Shown here in pieces: positions 1 through 12,100 of a DNA stretch of 64,000 bases. This DNA is from Sphaerolaimus hirsutus (taxonomy: Eukaryota; Nematoda; Chromadorea; Monhysterida; Sphaerolaimidae). The DNA lies in assembly GCA_964036195.1 (NCBI GenBank), contig OZ038459.1:24239206-24303205 (forward strand). The letters run 5' to 3'. Made by a program: the position numbers and the translations under genes. Each line of letters begins with the position of its first letter. Within the stretch, counting starts at the first letter, position 1. The notes below the pieces were generated by a model. The model saw only the letters and a program-made list of their open reading frames with translations. It was not told the DNA's origin and searched no databases.

Positions 1-1132
1 GAACGCCGTTTCAGAAGGACATATTTCTGCAGATAAATATGCAGATTTGGGGTTGGGGGGGGGGGTGATGTGGACACATTGCCCGATGGAAGTTTTCCGA
101 TGTCTTTTACTTTGTGCCAAAAATATACTTCCTGAATACACTAAAAATGAATAAATAATTCAATATAAGTGGCAAGTCGATATAACATATGTTTTGCTCA
201 TTTTTCATCCTTGAAGCCATTTGAACACACCGAGTTTTTTTACTCAGCGTTCAACAGCAGTTACCGAACACCTAATTCCAGTTAACTCAAATCACATTCA
301 AAGTTGATTTGGCAGTTGACCAAATTTTTTTTCCTGTCAGCAAATTAGTGTGTGAAGCGTCACAGAAATTCGAAATAAACCCGACAAATCTGCCCAAACG
401 GGTATCACTTTCGGGTATTAGTCACACGACATCCGATTGTGACCGAACGTCAATTTTAGTTAGCACCGCAGTAAATCTCATATTTATTGAGCACCACGCA
501 TAAGAATTTATTGCCGCCCCTCCCCCCGCCCATCCGGCGTTAATTAATTCAAGCGATTGAAAGCAAAATGCGGAAATGTACTCAATTTTGGTTTCATTAC
601 GCAGCGGGGGTGCCGAATTTTCGAATTTGAAAAACAATATTTGAGGAGTCGTGGAAATGATTTTGGGGATAATTGATGGGTGGGATATGATTTACATATT
701 TTTATGGACACTTGGTAGTTGATTTTGGACTATAATTTCAGTTTAAATGTATTTTTGACGGGCAGAAACAGTGTGAAGTGGGGTGTGATTTTTAAAAAGC
801 CACAAGACCGGGATATTCATCAGTGTAAATATGGTATTTGTACGATGAAAATATGCGCGTATAATAATGAGTGAATAAATTATCGACACTCACCACGAAT
901 TTTAGAATACACAAATTCATTTGATATTCGTCAGTACGAAAAAGGGGCGGAAACGAATAAATACAAGTGCATCGAAAATACTGTAGATGTGTGTAGTTTG
1001 GTCATTCGAAAAATTGTGCACTATATCGACTGTGTCAGATACCGAAAGTGGACAAGTAACGAAAAATTTGGGTGGGGAGGCAAGTTGTAAGTGTTCAAAT
1101 GAGGGACAAGTCAACTTATGGAAACAGTCCCG

Positions 1133-1288
1133 CACCCTATAAACCGTAAAATAAAGTGTCAAATGCCATAGAAAGAAAACATTTTATTGCTGAACTTTTG
1201 AGTTTTGCATGATGTTTGACTAGGTAATTTCTCTGACACTTTACTTGACATATGACACTTGACTTTACACTTTACAGGGTGTGTGATA
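1133..1288. mobile_element. GTAAAGTGT-arm MITE
   Basis: CCCTATAAACCGTAAAATAAAG ... GACTTTACACTTTACAGGG with ATGCC/TTGACA iterations. Confidence 0.55.
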
Positions 1289-2753
1289 GTTCACCAAATA
1301 CTTCACGATGCTTCACAAACCATGCAAATAATGCTGTGCTTGCTTATGAAATTGCCTTTAAATCATCAAACAATGTGAAAAAGCGTTTCATTTTAACTGA
1401 AATATCGTGAAGCGTGTGGAAGAGTCCTCACATAAGCTCCTTCACGTGGATCAAGCTCACTTTCACAGACTTCACGACTTAATTTTTTACCGTGCACGAC
1501 TTTCAGAACACCCCACCGCGCCAGCGGGCCGGGCACACAATCAGAATCGCATCTCGCGCATCCAAAGTCAAACCAAAGCGCTGCGAAGCTTGCAAATCAT
1601 TGCCGCGCCTAGCAATCAGACCGTCCGAGGCGAATAAAAGCGCCCTGGAAAAGGCGGGGTGCAAACGAGCGCCCAAACGGCAGCCATTTTGCAATTTGAA
1701 TGCACTCTTTTCGGCGCCCATTATATTTATGTTACTTGATGGATGCCGGACTTCCGGGTACCCGGTTTATGATACCGGGAAGCAGGGGTTTCCCAGATTT
1801 TGGCACCCGCGTGAGTTCGAGAGAGGCTTTTGGGCTTTTTCTAGGTGTACCTAGACTAGAAGGCAGAGAAGGGAAAATCGCTAAAAATGGGTAAATTAGT
1901 TTAAAAATTAGGTATGAAAGCACATGTATAGTCAGAAATAACTGAAATTACGCAATAAGATACATTCACTAGTGATATTCATGGTGAAAATAGGCAAAAA
2001 GTCATAATTTCCCACCCGAATAAAACACATGGTAAAAAATTCCATTCTAGGTACACATAAACACAAGTTTTTCAAAATAAGGTATTATACCAGTCGAATA
2101 AGCATTCCGACACGGTCGGAAACGACACGATCCAAATGCTGCAAATTTGCAATGGATCTTCAACCCGACCCGCGTAAGATACCCGAACCCAGACCCGATT
2201 CCGACAGCTACAAGGGCTCTAACGGGGCGCCGAAATCCCAGTACTGTAGTTTGCGACGGGCGGCGCAATCGTAGCCGCGCGGCACGGCTAACACTGAGCT
2301 AACGCTTGGCTTGAAGTGCGCCGGCGGCAGAATAACTGCCGCTCGAGTGGAACCAATCAAAGCGGCGCGACAATCTTGCCGCCGGGCGGTTTGAAGGAGG
2401 AAAGTGAAGGGGTGACGACAGTTCGGTTGCCCTATTGGCCAACTCGGTCCTGTTAGTGATCCATTGGACGTACATATCAGTTGACACTGACATCAGGTGT
2501 CAACTCAGAACTGCACCGACTAGTTTCCATTTCAGAGTTTAGTTGACGGGCGCCGAACTATGTTCAAATTAATTCCTTTTAGACATTGCCGCATGTGCAC
2601 TTGAAAATTGTTCTGCAGTCCGTCAACTAAAATTTGAATTGACATGAAAACCAGTTGACACCCAGTTTCTGGAGCGTCATTTTCACCCGCAACACTATAA
2701 ACTTTATTGCTGATTGCACGTTTAATAAATACTTAATGCGAGTAATCAGCTGT

Positions 2754-3027
2754 CACAGCAAAAAATGGGGGTGTGATGCGTCGTGAAGCGTGCTGGATGC
2801 GCGTGAAGCGGCCTCTGTGAAGACACTTCCACACGCTTCACGAGATTTTTGGTGAAGTGTCTTCCACACACTTCACCTAGCTTCACGATGGCCAAAATTT
2901 CGGGAAGCGCGCTTCCCGACGCTGACGCAGTGAAGACACTTCACAAACATTGTGCAGCATCGTTTATGCACGTTTACGCACACTTCAAGACGCTTCACGA
3001 CGCATCAAACCCCCATTTTTTGCTGTG
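2754..3027. mobile_element. Hairpin MITE with CACAGCAAAAAATGGGG ends
   Basis: Imperfect inverted repeat: CACAGCAAAAAATGGGGGTG at the left, its complement ending at 3027. The interior repeats GTGAAGCGT / ACGCTTCAC motifs, so it would fold on itself several times. TGT flanks both ends. A relative lies around 1290-1480. Confidence 0.65.
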
Positions 3028-3756
3028 TGTTGACCAACGTAAAAAACGTAAAAAAACGTGTCTTCAAAATCCACAAACGACTTCAATCCATCCAGCCGCG
3101 TCAAGTTACGGTAGAGCAGAGAAACGTCTGTCAACTCACACCTAGCCGCGGGGAAAACGGATGGATTACAGATAAATATTGCGACGGGTTTTCGCGGCAG
3201 CGGGAGATTGGGGCGGCGGCGAGTTTGAAATCAAATTGCCGCTCCGACGGCGGCGACTGGCAATTACCGTAGCTGCGGCTGCGACGCGTGTCGCCGCCCG
3301 ACGCAATGTCAGCTCTCTGAATGTGAGAACTGCGCTACCGTAGGCAGGGGATTAAGAGCCCATGGGGGATTAAGAGCCTATTTTGTTGGCCGAAGAAGTT
3401 TTGTAGGCTGGCTTTTCTATTCGTTGTTTTGAGTGTTGTCTTTGAGTTATCTACCTAGTCATAACCCCAACAAGGCACCATTCAAGGCACTTTGGCAAAG
3501 GCACTTTTCGGTCACGGGGGGGGGCTAAATCCCACCCACACGATACAAAGTATCACTTGAAGTGGTTGGGGGGGGCAGGGAAAGCTTTGGGCGCTGGTTG
3601 TCAGCTTCAAATCGCTCTCGTATGCATGGCGGCGGCGCGGCCGAGCAATCCTTCGGCCCCCAAGCAGCGCGGTCATGCAACGCGCGGCCCCACGGCGCCA
3701 CGGGGACGGTGTCACGGGCAAGAGGGGGACCCGAAAATCGGGGTACTCTCTGCACC

Positions 3757-3866
3757 GTGTAAAGTGTCAAATGTCATGCAAAATGTCAAAAGTTCAGTAA
3801 TTAAGTTTTCCTTTTATGTTAATTGACATTTTACATGACATTTAACACTTTACACTTTACAGGACT
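3757..3866. mobile_element. GTAAAGTGT-arm MITE
   Basis: CCGTGTAAAGTGTCAAATGT ... ACACTTTACACTTTACAGG around a short AT centre. Confidence 0.65.
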
Positions 3867-3955
3867 GCCCCAAATCATTTTTGTGCATTAGGCAATATTA
3901 GAGTATACTCGGCGTACATGATACTCTGCCCTCGCACTGATTTATGTCTCGTGTT

Positions 3956-4106
3956 GGAAGCGTGCCAATGATTATGAAATCATACGATTTCCGTAAAAAG
4001 ATGAAAAAAATTCATGTGAATATATTGATGAATAACATTATAACGACAACATTTTTGTCATCTTTTTATGAAACTCGCACACATTAACCATCATTGGCGC
4101 ACTTCC
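3956..4106. mobile_element. Small inverted-repeat element
   Basis: GGAAGCGTGCCAATGAT at 3956-3972 pairs with ATCATTGGCGCACTTCC at 4090-4106; the interior also pairs (AAAAAGATGA with TCATCTTTTT). Confidence 0.55.
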
Positions 4107-5997
4107 AGCGGGAACCACGTGTGCAAGGTGTAAAGTAACTGGAGTATACCCTACTGGTGATTGATGGTTAATGATCTCATCTGTCACACTGAATTTGATA
4201 AAGACATGACCAAGATTGTATTACCATGATGTTGAAACAATCACTCTGAAACATCACTGCTCAACCTGTGCACCACAAGATACCATTCAGCATAATCAGA
4301 GCTTCAGTGAGCAAGTGCTGAGCTCTCCCCAAAGTGCTCTTCTCAGCTGTGTAGAAGTGAACATGATTCAAGTCTAATTGGAGAAGTGATTTTTGAGTAT
4401 CATTTCCACCTTCTCAAACATCACTCTGGTGACACTCACTGACCCGACAGACAGTGTCAAATCACCAGTAAAAAGAAAATTTGACATTTCAAATAGCTGT
4501 TGACACTGTTGACATGACAGAGGCCAGGGTTTCACGGGGTCAGGGAGTGCCATTGTTTCACCACTGCCTTTAGCCTGCAATATGCCACTATAGTCCTACA
4601 CAACACAGTTGTCAATGAAATCACGTGTCAACTAAACCAATAGGCTTTCAATAATACTTTAGTTGATGGTTACCAATCTTTGAATGCACATTAATTCCTT
4701 TTCCACATTTCTGCATGCACATTTGAAAATTGTCCTGCAACCCGTCAACTAAAATCTGAATTGACATTGAACCCAGTTGCCAACAAATGTGTATGGCATA
4801 TACACAAAATTCAAAACCTCCCAAAATCAGCCACCAAATCGGGTTACCCCCTTCACGCACTTTGGCGCGACACCGGTCAGACAGCGGCGGCGGGACAATT
4901 GTCAGCCGGGCGCGCGTCAGTGAAAATTGAATCAGGTATTGGCAATATCAGGGCGGGGCGACCCATCCGAGCTTGCGCATCCCATATGCAACAGAATCCA
5001 TGTGCAGTCGGGCGGCGGCGGCGACCTTTTCATGCATGAGTAATGCATGAGTGCCAGTGCTTGAGTTGACCGACCAGTAGTGCATCTTGCCGCGCCACAC
5101 TTTTGGTGCTGGCGCCTGGATTAGCCCTACACGTATTTACTAGTTGACAATGACATGGGGTGTCACCTGGGCCGATTGGTTTCCATTCAGATTTTAATTG
5201 ACGAGTAGCCGAACGATGTTCAGATGCACGTCAAAATTCCTTATCCAAATTGTTGCATGTGTAATTGAGCTAAGAGAGCTAACCCGTGGCTACACCCAGA
5301 CCCTGTAAAATACCATGCAGTGTCAAAAGTCATGCAAAATATCAGGTTATGTCAAACGACCACGATCTTTTTTGAAATTTTGCCCGACTTTTGGCACTAT
5401 ACCATTTTACACAACTATTGACACTCTGCACGACATTAGACATTGCCAGGCTCACGGGCTCTAGTAACACCCAGCACCCAGCTCACAACCCAGCGCCAAA
5501 ACAACCTGGCGCCATGGCGCCAACGCTAGTGGCGCCATAAAACCTGCACTCACTCAGCTCTGAGCGAAGTGCTTCGCCCACCGGACGACGGTAATTGCCG
5601 GGCGCGCGCTTGACAGCCGCCGCAGCCGCACTAATGAAAAGCAGTGTGACTTTTAAAAGGCACTTTATTTGCGTCGCCGCAGCGGGTTAATTGCGAAACG
5701 GGACTGTCGGGTTTCGGGTTTGGAATTACCCGCGAAAAACCCGAGTTGACGCGGGTTGGAATGAGGAGGGAACTGAGGTTGGAAGTGTTGGCGAAGTTAC
5801 TGCGAAATGGCGCAGCGCACGCTGGGTGTCAACTGGGTGTTCCATGTCAATTGAGATTTTAGTTGACGGGTCGCGGGACAATTTCAAGTGCACATAAGGC
5901 GATGTTCAAAAGGAATTGACATTTCTATCCGCATTTGAACATCGTTCGGCGATCCATCAACTGGGTGAATCTGAACGGACACCAGTCGGGGGGTGCA

Positions 5998-6206
5998 CTG
6001 ATACGCACATCTGCCCGTTACGCACATTTGCCCGTTTTTTTCACTTGACACTTTTCCAAGTTATTTTCAGATATGAGTGAAGTGAAAAAAGTTCACTAAT
6101 GTCATTGCGCAACTTTTTTTCACTTTACTCATATCTGAAAATCACTTGAAAAAGTGTCAAGTGAAAAAACGGGCAAATGTGCGTAACGGGCAGATGTGCG
6201 TATCAG
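5998..6206. mobile_element. Hairpin MITE, CTGATACGCACATCTGCCCG ends
   Basis: Arms of about 90 bases, nearly perfect, around a short centre at about 6100. No open frame. A pure foldback of this kind could yield small RNAs if transcribed. Confidence 0.75.
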
Positions 6207-6626
6207 GCCTGCCCCACCAGTCGGCCCAATTGACATCCGTCAATTGACAATGTTATCGTCAACTGGCATGTGTAGGGCCAGAAAATGCAGGGCGAAAATG
6301 ATATTTTAGTCAACTCAACATGACCACCCGCGGAGCTGTGCAAAAGAACAGCAGAGTAGGTAATAGTAACTTTACTTGTATTAACGGTAAACATGAACAC
6401 TGGGACAATGTATTTAAACTCATTGACGTGGTGTCAATTTTGAATTGTTTGGTAAATTCGTAAATATTGTAATCCACCTAAATTTGGCGAGATGACTTCG
6501 AGCACAGCAAGAACTTGAAAACTCTATCCAATGAAAATTGCTGAAACGACACTAGGGTTTACAAGCTATTTAACAAATCGCAGCATCGAATCTTTTAAAA
6601 CAACATCATTGTGTAGTATGTAGTTA

Positions 6627-6903
6627 CCGTATTTCCTCGAAATACCCTCAGGGGGTTTATTTTTTCAGAGTGGAAATTTTGAGGGGCTTATTCGAGGGGG
6701 GGGGGTTATTGTTTAGTCAGAAATTTTCACGAAATTCATAGTAAAGAGTACGCTTTTATATACACAAAACAGGTAATCAACGTGTCCAAGTAGGGTTGGA
6801 GGGGTTGAGATGTCCAGGTTTATTTTTCCCCCAGCCCAAAAACACCTGGGGGTATTTCGAGGGGGGGAGGTTAATTCAAGGGGGGTATATCGAGGTAATA
6901 CGG
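6627..6903. mobile_element. Poly-G MITE, CCGTATTTCCTCGAAATA ends, TA target site
   Basis: Starts CCGTATTTCCTCGAAATAC and ends with a degenerate complement (GGTAATACGG), flanked by TA on both sides. The arms carry G or C runs. TA duplication suggests a Tc1/mariner-like source. Confidence 0.7.
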
Positions 6904-7209
6904 TAATTGAACTTAATTTGCTACAAGTAATATTGTAGTAATTCAATCTACAATTGGCAAAGTTTTTGGTGCGAATGCACTGGTAAACTTAGAAAATTGT
7001 AAGCGCAAATTTCGAGTGAATAAATGGATAAAATTGAAAATAATATTGAAAAATTGCAGGACTTGACAAAACCCAAAACAAAATCAAAACGAAAACTCCA
7101 CAAGGCACCTCACGTTTTTCTGGCGGGGAGAACACAAATGGCAGCAAAAAATCTTCATTATACTGAGAACGCCCTGCCCTCGCTTAACAATTCCATTTTC
7201 ACCATTAAG

Positions 7210-7611
7210 CAAGGACGTAGCCAGGGGGGGGCGGGGGAGGGGCGGCAGCCCCCCCCTTCCCGGGCCGGACCAAAAAATGTGCCAGAAATGGCACTTTCAG
7301 AGGACGATTTTGTCGACAGTTTAAAAAAAATTTGCGCGCAAGCGCGCATGTTCATCTCACAACATATATTTTCGGCTGACCGGTCTCCGCGGCTTCAAAG
7401 CCACTGAAAATGCACACAATTACAATCCATGTCGCACTAAATGCCTGTAAAATACAGACGTATACTGCTGGTTTGGAGCCAATGCCAACGCCAGTGGCGC
7501 CATGGCGCCATTCCTCTACTACAGGGGTAAAATTTGAGGGCGCCCCCGTTCGCCGCGCTCCGTATACAATCCGCCCCCCCCCCCCGCTCAAAAATCCTGC
7601 CTACGTCCCTG
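7210..7611. mobile_element. hAT-like MITE, CAAGGACGTAGCCAGG ends
   Basis: Flanked by the 8-bp duplication CCATTAAG (7202-7209 and 7612-7619). Ends pair as CAAGGACGTAGCCAGG / CCTGCCTACGTCCCTG. Body contains AATGGCACTTTCAGAGGACG, the core TGCGCGCAAGCGCGCA (7333-7348) and GGCGCCATGGCGCC. An 8-bp duplication and CARGG ends indicate hAT. Confidence 0.9.
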
Positions 7612-7783
7612 CCATTAAGGTACAGCGACGGAAAGGTACACTGCCTCAACAGTTCAGACACCTACCATATTATACTGAAGTATAATTGTGTAAATATATA
7701 CCTATATTATTTATTACCTAGGCGAATTTATTCATGAAATTACGGTAACTTGCTGTTACAAAAATAGCGGTCCTCTCTACATA

Positions 7784-8041
7784 CCGTATTTCCTCGAAAT
7801 ACCCCCAGGGGGTTTATTTTTTCACAGTGGAAATTTTGAGAGAAAAACGTGAAAAATGCAACAATAACCACCATTTATAAGTTTTTACAGCCTTATATAA
7901 GGATGTAGATGGTGTAAACGATGTTCTAACGTAACACAGTAAGTGTTTTGAACGTCTGTTATGCATTTCCCGGACCACAAATACATAGTGCCCATTATGC
8001 GGGGGGGAGATATTTCGAGGGGGTATTTCGAGGAAATACGG
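7784..8041. mobile_element. Poly-G MITE, CCGTATTTCCTCGAAATA ends
   Basis: Both termini intact (CCGTATTTCC and GGAAATACGG), TA on both sides. A lone 3'-UTR-like interior, no coding frame. Confidence 0.75.
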
Positions 8042-8952
8042 TAAATACCATACCCCAGCCCCCAGCCCCCAAAGGGTGATGATTTGTAATCAGTGTGCAC
8101 TTTCAGCACAAACTAATTAGTATACAAGTTGATGAACTGCAGACAATCTGTGTAGTTGCGGTCGTGTCCAGTGGAAATTGTTGGAAGCCCCAGGGGAGGG
8201 CCGAAATTGAGTGACTGAGCATTTTGTTCAATTATTCGGCTTGGAAGATATTCTAGACAGACACTGGTTGACTTTGAAAAGTTGTTTTGAAAAAGTCAAT
8301 TGAGAGTGGAATCGAGGATATTTTTTCTTCATTTTTTTAGATTGTAAAATCATTTGAGCTGTACGCACGCGGCGGCAAAGTAATCGAAAAATATATAAAT
8401 TATGTGTTTGTGATGTGTAAATTTAAATAAATATGTTTTCTGAAGGCACGTAAATAGCCTCTCTGAATATATCTAGCTAAATATATATCTTCGACTAAAA
8501 AATTAAAACTAAGCGGGAACCCTGTCTGTTTATCAATTAAGTGAATAGGAACAAAGCCTAACAACCCAAGAAAAATAACACCCCACCGATGGTTTCAACG
8601 ATATAACGTATAGAATATCGAGTATTTTTGAAAGACTCGATAGACCGAACGCTTTATGGTGAAATCTACCATATCCCAAAGAACAAAAAGCTCTTTTTTT
8701 CTTTTTCTCAACAAATAAGGTAAATTGCACTCACTATAAGTGTATTCAGTGGATAAGTTCTCACATGACTTAATTCATCAAAATATGGTAACAGTATTCG
8801 TAAAGATTCCATATTTCAGATCGTAATACCATTTTTCGTTACCAAAAACTCGCCTATCGCCACCAAAATGTAATATCGTTGCAACCAACCCCCAAAAGCC
8901 AACACCACAGTCAAAACCCCCATCACAACCCCCCAAAATCGCACTTTTCACT

Positions 8953-9153
8953 TCAAAGTCTAGGAAAGTGCACTTCAGGCCTACCCCCCTTCCCCACATC
9001 GGCTTTGCGCCACATTTGCGTAACAGTTTTCAGCTGAGTATAAAAATGAATGCCCGCCTTTCCGTAGAAATTCGTGTCGCCCAGGAAGGAGCCCCTGGAG
9101 CCGGTGAAGGAAAACATGGGCAGGGGGACGGGAATCGGCACGTTTATGCCCAC
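8953..9153 (-). CDS. ALDH6A1: ALDH6A1 terminal exon
   Basis: Encodes [35 protein letters not shown] and a variable tail ending PRL then TGA. The strongly conserved tetramer/C-terminal block is complete. The acceptor is TCGCAG. Confidence 0.96.
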   Translation of the reverse strand: MGINVPIPVPLPMFSFTGSRGSFLGDTNFYGKAGIHFYTQLKTVTQMWRKADVGKGGRPEVHFPRL

Positions 9154-12100
9154 CTGCGACCGGTGGAGTTGTGATTGTGCGAATGATTGTAAATACCGTA
9201 TTTCCTCGAAATACCCCCCGGGGGTGATTGTTTCAGTGTGAGAATTTTGAGGGGGGGGGGGTTAAACGAGGGGGGTATTTCGAGGGGGGCTTATTATTTC
9301 GATAGAATGTTTTTGAAATTTCAGTACTCAATTGTCGTCTGTAACGTACGCAGACGTAGGAAAAAGCAACAATAACCGCTATATATAAGAGTCTATGGAC
9401 TAGGGGCTAATAAATTCAGAGTGGCCATTTTGAGGGGGGGGGGGGGTATTTCGAGACGGGGTATTTCGAGGAAATACGGCAGTCAGGGATGGCACTTCAT
9501 TTTTAAAATCAGATTTTAATTTAAAAATGGTTTGTTTTTGATTGTTCTGATTTGATCAAGACTGATTTGTTCCTTCCATTTTCATGGTTTGAGTCCATTG
9601 ACTACGCAGTTTGCACTGAGATCTACCATGTTCCAACTGAATAATGAACAAAAAAATTTGCGGCACATTATTTTGGTGGAATAGGTGATTAAGAATACAA
9701 TTAATTACAAGGCTGTATTTACGAAACTATGGTAGCATTCCGTGCGAAGCATGCAGTACATTCACTATTTTCTTTTGATCTCAAAATTTTTGTAGGTGCC
9801 GACTAAGTAAATGTTACACGGCCGGCCATTTACTTTTTAGAGCTACGACTTTTTGACCTGTTGTAAACTGCATTTTTTAGACATTCAAGACATGGCATAC
9901 AAAATTTCTGAAAAAATTCCATTTCGAAGTGAACCCCTTCGAAGTGAGCCTGCAAAATTATTTTTACCAAAAAAAAAAAAAAAACTTCACCTGTCCAACA
10001 TCGATCCTCTGCAAAAATGTCCTCGCAGTGGCTCCATTGGTGGTAAAAATGGCCGTGCCATTTCCATATTGATTCCTGTTTATAATCTCGATGGCCGTAT
10101 CCAATGAATCAGCGTGCATAATGCACAAAACTGGTCCGAAAATTTCTTCTTTGTAACACTCCATGTGCGCCTGAATGGTGATTGGTCGAAGATTTTGAAA
10201 TACTCAAAATTTAAATCTACCGTATACCCTCGAATAAGTCGCCAGGTGGGTGATTGTTTTGTTCAAACGATTGAAAGTACCGTAAAAACGACAAAGTCAG
10301 GGGTCTCCTAGGGGGGGGGGGGGCTGGGGGGGGCTGCCCCCCCCCAAATCCGCCAGCTTTCTATCCCGGAGGCCGCTCAGCTATCTATCTATCCCGAGGC
10401 AAAAATTTTGGCTACTAGCCCCAAAGACCCCCCCCCCCCAAATCGCTCAGCTATCTATCTCTAGCTAGAGTGGTTTTTGAGAAATTTTGCCCCTATTTTC
10501 GCTCAAAATCACTAATTTTCGCACCTCTTTATAGTTTTTCACCTTCAAAATCGTGTTCTCCGGCAATATGCATGGTTATATGCCTGTTTTTAGCCATTTT
10601 ATACCTACTTTTAGCCACTTTTGACCAATTACAAGCGATTTTTTCCCCTTTCGGCCTTCTATGCACTGAAAAAGCCTACATATTTTGCCCCCCGCGAGCC
10701 CCCCCAGAAACTTTTCTCAGCTATCTATCCCTCCGGAGGAGCGATTTGCTATCTATCCAGCCCCCGCGAAGGCCAAAATCTTGGAGACCCCTGGACAAAG
10801 TAGACATTTTTCGATCCGCAAAACACAAAAACAAGGTCCAAAAATCCCACCTCCACCCCATCCAGCACAGTGGGGCCGACGAAATTGCCTTTTTCATAAC
10901 CCTGGACGGTGACGCCTCTGCCGTCCAACAATAAACGGCAGCCATCTTTGACGCCAGATTCCACTAAAAGACACACTCGTTCCTTGGCGCCGGGCGAAAT
11001 CAGGGGGCCCACATCGGCGTCCGGGGTGGTGCCTGCGTCCGGATTCAATTGGAACGTAGTTGACAACTTTACCAGCAAGCTTTGAATTGGGATCGGCACC
11101 AGTTGACATTTGGTGTCCTTGTCAACTAGTGTATTTCCTCGAAATACCCCCAGGGTTCCTTTTCAGAGTGCAAATTTTGAGGAAGTTGAATCGAGGAGGG
11201 GGGGGGGTATTTCGGCTTCTGATCGGGATCGGAATTGAGGATCAGGATTGGGGTCACGGGATCGGGGTTAACATTTTTTCGGGATCGGGATTTTGGCCAT
11301 TTTTCTGGTATTCAGAGTTGTTCACTAAGGGCTAAAAATATCCTCACGTGCCAGAAAAGTATTATAAAATACCGTATTTACTCGAATAATTCCTCCCACT
11401 TGAATAATTCCCCCCTCGAATAGTTCCCCCCTGTTGGACCAGTGAGGAAAAAACAATTCCCCCACTTGAATAATCCCCCCCCCCCAAATGATGGAATGCA
11501 CATATCTCTTAAAAATAATCGATGAAGTCAGACCATACAAAATAGCTGTGTCTGGTCTGATTCATCGAGTGAAAATGCAGCACATCCGGTGTGCAAGGAT
11601 GCAATGGAATGTGCACTAGCAACGGACACCAGGACAAAATGTCTACATAGTGTTATACATACATGCTGGAAAATTTTGATGAAATAATAATTCCCCCACT
11701 TGAATAATTTCCCCCCCCCCTCGAATAGTTCCCCCCTCAAAAATAATTCCCCGGGGGGATTATTCGAGTAAATACGGTAGATGATAGAGGTTTCCGTTCG
11801 CATTTTTAAGTATAAAAAAGTCATTTTCCACTTTTTATTATTTCCACTGATTTTTACGGGATCGTGATTGGAGTCATATGATCGGGATCGTGTTTTGAAA
11901 ACTTTCGGGATTGGCTTTCTTGGGATTTCGGGATCGGGATTGAGGTTTCGGGATCGGGACCACAAAATCCCGAAAATTCTCGGGATTGGGGATTGGGATC
12001 CCGTTTGAACCCTATTCGCACGACAATGGGCCCATACGACAGTGTTAAAAAGGAATATGATATTGGTGTAAACCGTTCAGCCAGTTGACAGACACCCGAT

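Larger units (their letters stand above)
1..6600. other. Gene-free repeat region
   Basis: No exon with conserved sequence was found on either strand. It holds GTAAAGTGT-type MITEs (about 1133-1288, 3757-3866, 5302-5466), GTTGACA-type fragments (2440-2680, 4590-4790, 5130-5220, 5830-5990), two inverted-repeat elements given separately, and GC-rich runs near 1500-1700 and 2100-2400. Confidence 0.6.

Noticed and set aside
10470..10934. 154-residue frame with Pro-rich end
   Set aside because: It spans a CAGGGGTCTCC element and then reads the ALDH6A1 exon in the wrong strand.
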